From positions 556,537,136-556,601,135 of the forward strand of contig NC_081413.1 in assembly GCF_030272615.1 (NCBI RefSeq): DNA of 64,000 nucleotides, read 5' to 3'. How positions within the stretch are numbered: position 1 is the stretch's first letter; the number at the start of each line of letters is the position of its first letter. The stretch comes from Cryptomeria japonica. Lineage: Eukaryota; Streptophyta; Pinopsida; Cupressales; Cupressaceae. Below, in pieces: positions 35,082-46,260 of the stretch. The notes beneath the pieces were generated by a model. The model ran no database searches. It was given only the letters and a program-made list of their open reading frames with translations, and had not been told where the DNA came from. Made by a program: the position numbers and the translations under genes.

Positions 35082-36434
35082 ATGGAAGGCTATAAACAAT
35101 CTCAGAGAATTGTATATCTGCAAGAAGAGTTGGATCATGCTAATCAAGTGATTGCAGACATGCAGAGACAAATGCAAAAGTCTCTGAAAGTTAGAAGAAG
35201 GTTATCTGATGATTTGTAGGACTCTCAAGAGTTAGTAGAACAAATTGAGACATCATCTGAGAACAGTATGTCAGAAGAAACTGAAGAAATGATTGAAGTG
35301 TTGAAAGAAAAGAACAAAGCACTGACTGATCAGCTAAAAGCAATGAAAAGAGAACATGAGCATTTCAGCACACAGATGACTGAAAATCTTGATACATTGA
35401 GGATAGCTGAGGATAAAGTAAGAGATCTAGAAAGAGAGAAACAACAACTTGAAGCATTAGTATCTAAAAAGAATAATGAAATCATAAGATTGACTGGGAT
35501 TCAACAAAATCTATCAGATCAACTAGGTTATGCACATCATGAAGCAAATCTGAAAAATGATGAGAATCAAGCATTGAAACTTGAAGTATCAAAGTTGACC
35601 GATGAACTTGAAAAAGAGAAGAAATCCAAAGAAACATTGAAGAAGAGTTATGAAGCATCAAATATATTGGACGAGCAACTGAATACAAGAAGACCCAACA
35701 AAGATGCAGGCCTCGGTTACAAAGGAAAAGACTCTACCGAGAAGGGAATTCATACTACCGAGAGAGGAGAATCATCAAAGCAAGCTAGAATCAAGAAGAA
35801 CATCAAAAGAAAGAAGCCTATTTGCAACTACTGTGGAAATCAAGGTCATACTACTAACTTGTGCCAAATCAGAAAAGGTAAGCAACTGAATGTCACTAAG
35901 TCTAATGGTTATTGTTACAATTGCAATAAATATGGTCACACATCTAATCAATGTAGGACAAAGACTGTTAACAATTATAAGAAGGCAAAATTCAAAGGGT
36001 TTTGTAAAAACTACAATAGATATGGACACAGTACTGAGAAGTGTTGGTTTAAGCAAAAGAACTATATGTGGTCTGCACACCGAGCAAATGCTAGAGGTTA
36101 CCAAACTCACACAAATCCTTACCGACAATATTTTGCAGTACCATGGGATTACAATACAAGGATATGGCGTGAATGTTGTGGAAGATATGGACATATAAGT
36201 GCCAACTGCTTTATAAGGTTTGGAATGAACAACCAAAGATCATGGAGAAATCCTGGTATGGCATGTTTTCATTATCACAAAGCTGGACACTTGGCTGGAG
36301 ATTGCAGAGATCAACCTAGAGGGGACACTGAAGAAATAAAAGGCAAATTACAGATGATTTGGAAAAAGAAGGAAATTGTGTCAAATGAAGAAAGCACCTT
36401 ACCTACCAAGTTAAGTGCACCTATTCCAAATTAA
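35082..36434 (+). pseudogene. Gag-like region: coiled coil plus zinc knuckles
   Basis: The region starts MEGYKQSQRIVYLQEELD, with a long heptad-rich coiled coil over about the first 200 residues. A basic stretch (KKNIKRKKP) leads into a series of CCHC knuckles: CNYCGNQGHTTNLC, CYNCNKYGHTSNQC and further related units to about 36,310. Coiled coil followed by knuckles is the layout of gag nucleocapsid proteins, which bind and package the element RNA. No capsid fold can be claimed by eye and no protease follows. The frame is nearly continuous (about one break); treat as a fossil. Confidence 0.8.
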
Positions 36435-36577
36435 TCGGTAAAGGTATGAAGGGACCACATTCTCTCAAGGTTAAATCTTAATAGATCCTATTTGATTATG
36501 TACTTAATTCAAAATCTGCATAACTAAGATGTATTAGTAAGTTTGAAATTCTATCAAAGTCTTTTGAAAGCACTGTA

Positions 36578-36730
36578 CAGGAAACTTGTCAAGTCGGTAA
36601 CTATAGGAAGCCTGTCTAGTCGGTAACTACAGGAAGCTTGTCTAGTCGGTAACTACAGGAAGCCTGTCTAGTCGGTAACTACAGGAAGCTTGTCTAGTCG
36701 GTAACTACAGGAAGCCTGTCTAGTCGGTAA
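36578..36730 (+). repeat. 26-bp tandem repeat in the LTR element
   Basis: About six units of AGTCGGTAACTACAGGAAGC plus CTGTCT or TTGTCT follow one another; the CT/TT variant alternates from unit to unit, so the array grew by copying a 52-bp dimer. It lies between the gag-like region and the second coding region. No spacer variety, so it is not a CRISPR array. Confidence 0.9.
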
Positions 36731-37099
36731 ATGAAGGAAATCTGGATACTCGGTTAAAGCGCAAAAAGGAAAGAAGGTTTAGTGGAACTGAGTGCATTTA
36801 ATGTTTTAACCTAACTTGCATGGAGCCCGATAAGGTATATTGTATACTTAAAACATTTACGCGGTCATTTTTACTCACCAAGTTATCGAGAGAACAGAGC
36901 AAAGCGATTCTAAGGCAATCAAACCTCCTCCGAAGTGAAATTCAAGGTATTTACATCAATCTCATTGCATTGTTAAGTTGGTTTACCGATCATATCTGTT
37001 GAAGATTTCTATTTCATATTTGTTAAGAGGAAAAGCGTTTGTCGTTTGAAAGTTTTCAAACCCTAAGGATCTTTTGATAATTTCTATTTGAAATCTACA

Positions 37100-40000
37100 A
37101 TGGCACCGAAGATCCAAGAACCCATTGTTGTTAAGAATGTTGAAAAGCCCTCACTAAAATACTCTCTAACTCCCAAAGTAGTATCAGAACCGGATGACAA
37201 AACTGCATTTTCACTCATCTCGGATAGAGTTTTACTAGTTGAGGATGTCAGATTCTTCACCAAATGTCGAGTTGAAGAACTAGGTCATGTTGAAATCAAA
37301 GACACCTATGATGAATTGTGCACCGATGGGAAATTGGATAGCAAGTATGAGCACATTAAGATCAAGGGATTGACTGAAGCCCTAACCTATCCCCGTGTCT
37401 TCAAACCCCAGTGGGTCAAGTTTGTTTTGAGCAGAGTTCATGATGATTTCATGTGGTAAGAGGAGCAGCTATTCAAAATCACCAAGGAAATCATTCATCT
37501 GATCACCGGTTACCCTATTTATGATCATGCCCGAGCTCAGAAGATGATATCACAAAAGGAATTGATCACCTTAACCGGAGTGGAATCCAATTGTAGAGGA
37601 CTGAAATTGAATAATGTAACTGATGTAGAGCTAAAGTTTGCTATTAGAGTGATAGGTTATTGTTTCTTCCAATCAGCAAGGGAAAACAGTGTACCTTGTG
37701 CAGCAGTCGACTTAGCATACAAAATTGTGAAAAAGGGAATGAAAATTGATCTTTGTGAAGTATTGTTGAAAAACCTATTTGAGAATCTGAACACCATCAA
37801 GAAGCTGAAGAAGAACAACTCAGCCAATACACTAAAGTTTGGATCATTGTTATTCTGCATGTTTTTCTATTTTGAAAAATTCTTTCCAACAGTCGGTAAA
37901 GTAGTTTGGGAGCTACACCGACCAGTCACCCATCAAATCAATGACTTTATCAAATGTCTAGGTGACAACTTCAATGATGTTATGGACGATTATTTCAGCA
38001 AGTTTCAAGAGAAGATGCATAACAGGTATAGAATTCCACCCCAGCTAGTGGAAAAATACAAAGATGACATATGTTTTGAAGTAGACACCGACTACTATTA
38101 TGTGAATGCTGTGGAACCAAGAACTCAATCTTTGCCACCTATGGGTTATGAGGTTGACTTTGACATCACACAACAGCAGATAGATGCCTTTCTTACACTA
38201 CCAAGGCATGCTACCGAGCTGAGGTATGGAACATATGAAGAAATGAAAGAGAAAGTGAAGATGAGCATTGTAGTACCAAAAGCTACAAGAAAAGCAACAA
38301 AGATGATCAAGGCACTATCAAAAAAAATTGGAGAAGGTTCTTCCTCCACACCTATCAAGGGCACACTAGTAATCATCGAGGATGAATCAGAAGCCCAAGA
38401 GGCTGCTATTACACTAAGCACCGCGTTGCCTAAAGGGAAAGTTCTAAAGAGGAAGAAACGGGACACATCAAAGGTCTCACCGACTCCTACAACAAAGTGA
38501 CCAAACACAAGAGCATATGCAGTGTCACCGAGTAAGAAACCAATGACTATTGTTGTTCCTAAGGTAACAAAGACCTATAAGAAATCTACTCGGAGACTCA
38601 TTTTGGCAAAAGAGTCTAGTGACACCGAATCTGAAGATGCTAGTAAATTTCAGATTGTTAAGAGCAAGAAGGTAAATGTACATAGTGTTGAAAATTGTTG
38701 TGCTAACTTGAGAGAATATGGTGGATTTGGAGGATTCAGATATATTAAGTATGAAACTAGATCTGATGATGAAAATAGACAAATAGAAGAAGTTGTCATC
38801 TGCACACTATTGAAATTCCAATTGGCTCCATTGGAATTATCTAAGTCACTTCCAAATGAATTATATTTGCATATTGATAACAGGTGGAAATATGCAATGG
38901 ACTCAAAGAAACAGATTAGAGAAATAAGTCTGGTACATCTCTTTCCAGACATGTCGGTAGTTGAAATAAAAGAACATCTGACAACCTACAACTCAAAGTT
39001 CCTCGTCAAACAAAGAGCCTTAAAACTGATGAATGGTCTGTATATTGAAGTGGAAAATGAGACAAAAGAAAAGTGGCAGGAAATCTTTAGAATCAAGGAT
39101 GCTGGTGAGCAAGCTACAGTTGAAATTGTTGATGTCACCGAGCAAGATCCCGATGTCACCGAGCAAGAGCCTGCTGACACCATACAAATTGATGAAGATA
39201 TCATGGATACAGAGGCATCTGAACACGAAATGATAGAAGGCAATGCCTATGCAAAACTGGTATCCAGTGAGTCAGTTTTGGGGCAAGTTTAGCCTTATCC
39301 TCCGGTCACTCATTCTGCTGCAACTGAGGCCCCTCAAGATACTGAAAAAGGTGCAGAGGTTCACAAGTCTACAGGAGGAGAAGCTACTCCTCAGGCCACC
39401 GAGGAATAGACCTCTCAGGATCCTCCTAACACTGAAAATGTTGCAACTGAGACCCCGAGCACCGAACCATTGAAGGACTTAGCAAAGGCTAAAGAAACCG
39501 ACAAAAGTGTTGCCTCCACCGAGCAACCTATCGAGGATCCACAAGCCTCCCAAGCTATTGTATTGGTTCAACCGACCAAATCTAAAGAAAAGAAGATGAA
39601 AAAGCATAGTTTCAAGGTGGATATATCAAAACCAATAGTGTTGCCCAATGTAGACATATCAAAATTTAAAGGGCAGGGACTCATTGAATTCGGTGAACTA
39701 TGCAAAGCAAAGGCCGAACAGGAAAAAAAAATGGCCATACAAAAGAAAAATAAAGTACTTCAGAAGGTAAAGACACTATTATCAGATATGCTACCCACAA
39801 CTACAGTGTCAACAGATGCAACCATCCATATTCAACTGGATGAACTCCTCAATCAGATAGAGACATCTGGAGTAGATGCATCTGAATATTTGAGCAAGTT
39901 AAAGGACAAAGAGCTCACTGCAAAAATGATTGAAGAGGCATAGAAAGCTATTGCTCTTGGCAAAGTTAAACTTGTCAAATTTATTGCCAAGTTGTCCCCT

Positions 40001-40471
40001 CAACTCAAGCACATTCTTTATTTATTTCAGAAACTCTATACGTTCTCTTTATTCATTAAAGATATCAAAAATAAAACAGAAGCAATTGAGAAAGAGATCA
40101 CCGATCTCTCAAATAAGTTGACCATCGAGCCCAATTTTGTTCAGAATTTTTATACAAAGTTACAACAGCTCATGGCTCAACAATTGGAACTCAGGAATGA
40201 AGAGCACAAAATAAGGATGGACATTATGACACTTCAAACCTTATTCATTCCACACTTGTCCTCCGTTCAAGAACAGATCAACCGAGCCACTTACCTATCT
40301 ACTACACAAGAGGGAAGCACATTAGATGGCTTAATTTCTCTATTGGTTGACATTCAAGCCCAAAATTCTTTAATGGACAGTGTCAAGGATGCATTCTCTA
40401 TCGCCCTCACTGAAGCAAGGACAAAGTATAAATCCATTTTTGACCAGTTGCCTTCACCAAATGGTAACTAA
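37100..40471 (+). pseudogene. Second coding region of unknown function in the LTR element
   Basis: A coding-like stretch of about 3.4 kb starts MAPKIQEPIVVKNVEKP at 37,100. An N-terminal globular part of about 300 residues (PRVFKPQWVKFVLSRVHDDF, LTGVESNCRGLKLNNV, KFGSLLFCMFFYFEKFFPTV) is followed by a long charged, low-complexity part rich in TE, EQ and K, and a final coiled-coil-like part. The N-terminal pattern loosely resembles the 'putative plant transposon protein' domains of other plant retroelements, but I cannot confirm this. It occupies the place of pol. About five breaks; a fossil. No catalytic motif is visible. Confidence 0.65.
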
Positions 40472-40776
40472 CTTTTGATGTTTGTCAAAAAGGGGGAGTA
40501 TAGTATCAAAGTATACAGGGGGAATGTAGTATACAGGGGGAGTATACCGAGCAGTGAATAGAGCAGTAAGCAAAGAACAAGAGCAACACACAAAACATTG
40601 ATCACCGAGCATGCAAAATCAAAGTTTTGGATAGTATAGTGATAAGGGGAGTATATCTGAATATACTATTTCATTGACAAATGTATATATTGTCAGTTTA
40701 GTCAAATTTTGCAAGTATATAGATTTTTGAGTCATAACTTTGAAAGTAGTTTTTGTCAAACATCTCAACTAATGTC

Positions 40777-40787
40777 AAAAGGGGAGA
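40777..40787 (+). other. Polypurine tract
   Basis: AAAAGGGGAGA immediately before the 3' LTR. Similar G-rich tracts (AAAAAGGGGGAGTA, ACAGGGGGAGTATA) occur at 40,488-40,555, before the final one. Confidence 0.85.
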
Positions 40788-40788
40788 T

Positions 40789-41905
40789 TGTTACTGCTTA
40801 CTAAGATTGCCATTAGTCTTATGTTCAAAGTTATTCTATATACCGAATCTAATAGTCGGTAAGCACAGTGCAGTCGGTTAAAGAAGAAAGTATTCACATA
40901 GCCCAGTATACACCGAGCTGTCTACCGAGTATCATTCTATGTCTACCGAGCAACAAGAATGATATACCAAGTAAACACACACCGAGTGAAACGTGTTACC
41001 AGATTCACTAAACCTGGACATAAATGGGAAACGTGTTACAAAGATCGAGGAACAAGTAACCGTTATTACATTGGAAATTGCACTTAAAGATTGTGTATGA
41101 TTTTGAGGTCATCTAACCAATGAAATATTTTGCATGGTTATTCATTCGATAAATCATGTTTGTAAGATCGAAGCAATAATCAGATCACCGACATAAGAGA
41201 GAGATATAGTGGTGTATGAAGCAAGACATGTGAAAGCACTAAGTGTTATGACTGTTACAGAGACACAGAGGTCACCGAGAAGGATTTCAGAGAACAGTCA
41301 AAGAACAGAGTAAACAGAAGGGTTTACTGAGTTAATATATGGATTACCGAGGTATGCTATAAGCAAGGTAATATCATTTTGAGCACATAGAATCTGTTAT
41401 AACATTTCAGATGTAAAGTTGCAGATATTTGTAATGATTTATTGTAATATTTTGAAGTTGTAAGAGAAACCTTTAACAGGGTAAAAGACTCTAACTAAGT
41501 CTATAAATTGTAAAGCCTCTAACCAGGTACAACATTTTAGAATAAGTGTTGTAAAATCCTTTAGCAAGGTAGATCTAACAGATCTTGATACTCTTAATAG
41601 GGTAAGCTATCAGAAATAGCTAAACATGTAGCTCTAACCGAGAAACCTTTATTATTGCACTAGTGAAGTTGTGGGTGCCATCCCCACCATAGTTTTTCTC
41701 TCTAACCAAGAGTTTCTGCGTAACCAAAATATATGTGTTATGGAGTGAATCATGTATGATTGTTATTCATTTGTTTTAGTATTATATTATGTTAATGCAC
41801 TATTTAGTTTATGCTTAACAGTAAAGTTATTGTTGAAGAAAAGTTTTGAAGTACTGATTCACCCCTCCCCTCTCAGTACATTAGCTTTCCATATTGGGCC
41901 TAACA
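40789..41905 (+). repeat. 3' LTR of the pol-less LTR element
   Basis: Starts TGTTACTGCTTACTAAG and ends GGGCCTAACA. It is collinear with the 5' LTR; the 71-bp length difference is due to short indels. LINE copy C 5' UTR sequence resumes directly after it. Confidence 0.93.
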
Positions 41906-42195
41906 ACACCACCAAAAGGAGGGGCTAGGCGTATCCCCTTGTCCCACGAGAAATCCTCGAGCCACAGTAAACCAAACCCCCAACCACGCACAGCCTAAAC
42001 CCCACCCGAAGACCATCGCTTCTCCCTCCACACCCACTGTCGTTCCTTGCCCAGCACCATCTGCCACAAATCTTCCTCGACGCACCTGCACTTCCCTCCC
42101 CCGACGCACCTACAAAACTACCTCCCATGAGCTAGGGCATCAAAACCCTAGCTCAGCCACCCACAAGCCCCTGTAGGCACGACGCCATCCTTCAT

Positions 42196-42637
42196 TTTTT
42201 CATCTCATATGTGGAAAAATTGAAAAATAGAAACATAGTTTTTTAATATTGATAAAATATTTAAAATTTAAATTTAAAAATAAAATAAATCAATGATTAA
42301 AATTATTTATATATAAAAAGAAGACAAGCATCAAGTTTTTATATTCAATTCATTCTATGAGTGTATTACACTTCTAGGTGTAAATGGTACAATTTTTTTA
42401 AAAAAATACAAGTCGTAGAATTCATTTTCAAGAATTTTGAGTGATTTTTTTTTTAAGTCTTTTTATTTTTGAGATGATTAAAATAACACAAATTTTCAAA
42501 AATACACAAGATCGAGATTCTTCCCAAGAGTTTGGAATAATTTCAGATTTGGAGTGCATTGTACACCTTGTGGAGAGCTTGGAGAGTTTGGAGTGCATTC
42601 TTCATTTTGGTTTGATAAAGTATAATTTATTTTGGGG
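42196..42637. other. AT-rich flank of LINE copy C
   Basis: No gene. From about 42,417 the sequence resembles 12,860-13,160 (CATTTTCAAGAATTTTGAGT, GTTTGGAGTGCATT), an undefined repeat also present beside LINE copy A. Confidence 0.55.
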
Positions 42638-42653
42638 AGGTTGAAATTGTTTT

Positions 42654-43278
42654 TGATTAAAAAAGAAGCGTTAACTAGGGCATTGACCTTTTACATAGCC
42701 AAAAGACTATCAAAGATTTAAAAAAAAACCTAAAGGTGGCAAACATAACAAGCAAGGGTACAAACCCCAAACAAACAAAGTCATACATGCCAAACAATCT
42801 GTCGAATTTGTAACAACCTAACCCATCTCAAGAGTGAGGAGAAACACCCAAAACTTGAAGAAGGGAGGTTGGGAAAGGGGGGTAGATTTTCCCTCCCACC
42901 CGTGGAAAACAATCGTCCAGACAACACTGTTAATTGGAACATTTTAAGAAAATTAAGGTGGGGAGGACCCCGCAGAGGTCCTGCCAGATTGCTGCAGAAC
43001 AACAACAAACTATTGTTGTAGAATAACAACAAGAGTAGAATCGCTAGGAGAAGAGCAAAATTGTGGAGTAGTAGCAATAGATGTGGGAGCCAAAGGGGCG
43101 GAAGAGTCCACAACAACAATAACATCAACAAAGGCTTCATTGGCAATAAGGGGCACCTCATATCAGGAGGAGACATCATTCTCCAAAGAGGAGTCAACAA
43201 AAGCAAACTCAGAAGCATTAACCATCAAATGATCTTTAGTAGCATTCTTCCACCAAGTAGCAGCACCTATGTGACAAG
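42654..43278 (-). mobile_element. 625-bp 5'-truncated non-LTR insertion with 16-bp TSD
   Basis: AGGTTGAAATTGTTTT occurs exactly at 42,638-42,653 and 43,279-43,294, giving a perfect 16-bp target duplication. The inserted sequence on the minus strand ends TTTTTTAATC, the usual 3' end of plant L1-type LINEs, and has no terminal inverted repeats. A leucine-rich frame inside (42,781-43,218) has no family resemblance. The likely reading is the 3' fragment of a LINE from a family other than A-C. The same spacer without the insertion is seen near 13,190-13,225. Confidence 0.8.
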
Positions 43279-43294
43279 AGGTTGAAATTGTTTT

Positions 43295-44044
43295 GTGCAA
43301 TTTTGGAACATAATTTTATTTCATTTGTTATTTGTTATTTTTCTAAAAAATATATAATTTATCTAAAGAAACTTCTTTTTGATATTACCAATTAGTATTA
43401 CATCTTACGTAACAGTTAATTTAAAATAGCTCTACGTTGTCTGTACAACTAACTTAAAAACTAAACTAACAACTAACCTAAACCTAAAATTAACTCCACA
43501 TTATCTAAACAACTAACCTAACAAGTAACTATGAATTATTTATATAATTAGTATTTTTTCCTAAATACACATAAACTTATACTCGCTACTAAGGAAATGC
43601 ATAACTAACGTACCTATATTTAAAAAAAAAAAGTAAAATAGGCCAATATCAAATTTCAAAATATATAACATTCATAAATATAAATAAATCATCATATTTA
43701 CTATTAAAAAATAGGAAAATAAACAAATAATAAGATTACTAAAAATATCCAACTTCATAAGTCTATGTATATTTCTACAATATACATAAAATCCAATTGA
43801 TCCAATTGTTGTTGGTGATGTAAGGGCTCTATTCCATTGATCAATTGTCAAAAAATTGGATGAGCTAACCTTGACATACATTGGTTAATTGTCAAGAAAT
43901 GTTTGAAAACCTTTTTAATAAGAAAGATACACATAGAAGCAATTGAATGTAATAAAACTTGGAGCTTAGCAATTGACTCTAATAAAACTTTGTTTTCATA
44001 AGCATTAGTCAATTTTTAATATTTTCATGATAGCGCACTTAATC
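43295..44044. other. AT-rich spacer with shared repeat block
   Basis: The part 43,355-43,556 is similar to 13,290-13,480 (TAGTATTACATCTTA, ACTAACCTAAAATTAACTC, AACAACTA words in the same order). The rest, to 44,044, is AT-rich with nothing recognisable. Confidence 0.6.
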
Positions 44045-44980
44045 CTATGCTCATCATTCTAAGTCTCTTCTTTCACTCAAAGTTTAAATATAATTTAAAT
44101 ATGTATCTATTGAAAAAGGACTTTTTGTATAGTCTCCAAGCTTAAAATCATCTTGTTCATCATGATTCAATGTGTTTAATTATTTTGTCATAACGTTCAT
44201 AATTTATTCTCTTACTTCTTCAAAAATAGTAACCCGAGTGAAAACAATATGGTCTTGCACTTTGCATTGAAGCATATATCTATAATCACATTCAACAAAA
44301 CTCTCATCACATGTTTCACAACACCAATTACCATTTTCATTATTGCTCATCTTCTTTTTGCATTGCCTACCTTCAATTTTCAAGGGGCAAGTTGTATAAC
44401 AAAAATTGTCCACCTTTATGAAAGATAAGGTAGCTTTATCATTATACAGTAAGGCGTATTAGATCTACTAAGTCCCTCATCTTTAATTTGTACCACATTT
44501 TTCAACTTTTTATTTCATCTAACGAATGAGATTTCTTTTGTAATCCTTCTATATCAAATCAAAATCTCAATTGATGTGAATTTAGAAGATTTAGATTTAT
44601 AAGAAGTTGGGTTGTGCTGATTGTTCTCATAGCTTTTCTACTTAAATAACTAATTCATTCAACCTTTATAGCAAGAATGAAAAAAGTTCCTAAATCACAC
44701 AATTCTTGGAGGAGTTGGTCTTCCTTATTGCAAAAACCACCCCACATTGTCAACTCTACTTTGTAATCTATTGTGTCTTTCAATTGAAGAGTTCTTTTCT
44801 AAATTTGTGTGACATTCTTTTTAATATTATATTTGATAGATCGATTGATAAAAAATCACCAATGATATCAATTACATAATTGCTTTTCATGCCCTCGTCT
44901 TCACTTAATAATATAAAACTAAAATGTTGTTTGGGTATAAGGTTGTCTTCCTCCACACACAACTCAACTATGTAATTACT
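44045..44980 (-). pseudogene. Decayed RPA70 (RPA1) copy, DNA-binding domains B-C
   Basis: On the minus strand the sequence follows the plant replication protein A large subunit: EEDNLIPKQHFSFILLSEDE, VIDIIGDFLSI, ELTMWGGFCN, RTISTTQLLIN, IKDEGL, then the best block FCYTTCPLKIEGRQCKKK...WCCETCDESFVECDYRYMLQ (44,204-44,413), and EEQDDFKLG-like sequence to about 44,045. The zinc ribbon of domain C keeps its four cysteines. RPA binds single-stranded DNA in replication and repair. No intron interrupts the domains, and there are many stops and shifts, so a processed pseudogene is likely. Plant Helitrons also carry RPA-like genes, so a Helitron remnant is the alternative. It ends just before the 45-kb unit. 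Confidence 0.85.
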
Positions 44981-45089
44981 ACGGATCTGTGTTGCACTTT
45001 AGGCTAACAATGCATGTTCCAACCAGAAGGGTTCCAGTCGAACCAATTTGGTAGCCACGTAGCGCTCACGTGCTGGAAACACCTTGCCC

Positions 45090-45197
45090 TATATAAGAGT
45101 CGAAATCTGCCGAAGCCCCTCATTTTGCATTGAGAGGCTTGGAGTTTAGCAGGAGGGTGCAAAAATTCCTAGAGATCCGGCCGGAAGGGTTTTGATG
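45090..45197 (+). promoter_or_regulatory. Probable promoter and 5' leader with splice donor
   Basis: CTATATAAG at 45,090-45,098 is a good TATA box. About 100 bp downstream the sequence reads TTTTGATG|GTAAGTACC, an ATG directly followed by a strong donor at 45,198. This suggests a first exon that ends at or near the start codon, with a long intron toward 47.3 kb. The matching acceptor is not clear. Confidence 0.45.
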
Positions 45198-45293
45198 GTA
45201 AGTACCTTTTTTTTCTTTTTATTTTCTTTTATTTATTTTATCATATTAATTTATATTGTTTTTTGTTTTAAATAGTTTTTAATAAAAAATTAA

Positions 45294-45440
45294 TTTTTTG
45301 ATAGCAAATTAGTTTTTTTTGAGTTTTTTAAAATACTTTATATAATTTTTTGATAGCAAATTAGTTTTTTTTGAGTTTTTTAAAATACTTTATATAATTT
45401 TTTGATAGCAAATTAGTTTTTTTAAAGTTTTTTAAAATAG
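45294..45440. repeat. 52-bp tandem repeat, three copies
   Basis: TTTTTTGATAGCAAATTAGT and the following TTTTAAAATACTTTATATAA repeat with an exact 52-bp period (GATAGC at 45,300, 45,352 and 45,404). Confidence 0.85.
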
Positions 45441-45499
45441 TTTTTTAAAAAAAAATATATATTTTTTGTATTTATTCTATCATATTAGTTTAGAATATT

Positions 45500-45985
<486 letters not shown>

Positions 45986-46105
45986 TCTTAGGACATACAT
46001 ACACCTCAGGACATGCTATCAAGGGTCGTGTGTGGTCCTGAGGGGTCCCACACATACATACACCTTAGGACATGCTATCAGGGGTCGTGTGTGGTCCTGA
46101 GGGGT

Positions 46106-46204
46106 CACACACATACACCTCAGGACATGCTAGCAGGGGTCGTGTGTGGTCCTGATAGGACCACACACGACCCCTGCTAGCATGTCCTGAGGTGTATGTG
46201 TGTG
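46106..46204. repeat. 99-bp perfect palindrome (48-bp arms, 3-bp spacer)
   Basis: The left arm, 46,106-46,153, begins CACACACATACACCT and ends GTGTGTGGTCCT. The spacer GAT is at 46,154-46,156. The right arm 46,157-46,204 is its exact reverse complement. Partial direct copies of the arm sequence (CATGCTATCA.GGGTCGTGTG) precede it at 46,012-46,100. Confidence 0.95.
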
Positions 46205-46260
46205 TGTGTATGTATGTATGTGTATGTATACATCCTAAGGTGTATACAATTATTTTATAT

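Larger units (their letters stand above)
33832..41905 (+). mobile_element. LTR retrotransposon without recognisable pol, inserted in LINE C
   Basis: An 8,074-bp element, plus sense. LTRs: 33,832-35,019 (1,188 bp) and 40,789-41,905 (1,117 bp), both TGTTACT...CCTAACA. PBS TGGTATCAGAGC (35,022-35,033) fits initiator methionine tRNA; purine tract AAAAGGGGAGA at 40,777-40,787. Flanks GCACC and ACACC fit a 5-bp duplication with one change. The LTRs differ at roughly 3% of aligned positions by eye, so it is younger than the LINE it split. The interior has a coiled-coil plus zinc-knuckle gag-like region and a long second coding region; I see no protease, integrase or RT. It is therefore a non-autonomous, gag-only-type element. 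Its frames are broken (about one break in the first, about five in the second). Confidence 0.92.
27897..42195 (-). mobile_element. LINE copy C, near full length, split by an LTR element
   Basis: Sense is minus. LINE sequence occupies about 27,897-33,831 and 41,906-42,195, about 6.2 kb together, matching copy B. Between them lies the LTR retrotransposon 33,832-41,905. The right piece carries the LINE 5' UTR, with the same stem-loop and CCATGAGCTAGGGCATC-type sequence as copy B at 25,390-25,450. The 3' end (left) has TTTATTC plus an A-rich tail. I could not see a convincing target duplication. ORF1 and ORF2 are interrupted by several stops, some TAG where copy B has CAG (30,357; 33,290). Confidence 0.9.

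Noticed and set aside
36578-36730. CRISPR-like regular repeats
   Set aside because: Units are contiguous with no unique spacers and lie in a plant LTR element.
42196-42230. Target duplication for LINE copy C
   Set aside because: Only weak T-rich similarity to 27,880-27,897; not convincing.
42781-43218. 145-codon leucine-rich frame
   Set aside because: A biased frame inside the 625-bp non-LTR insertion; no family match.
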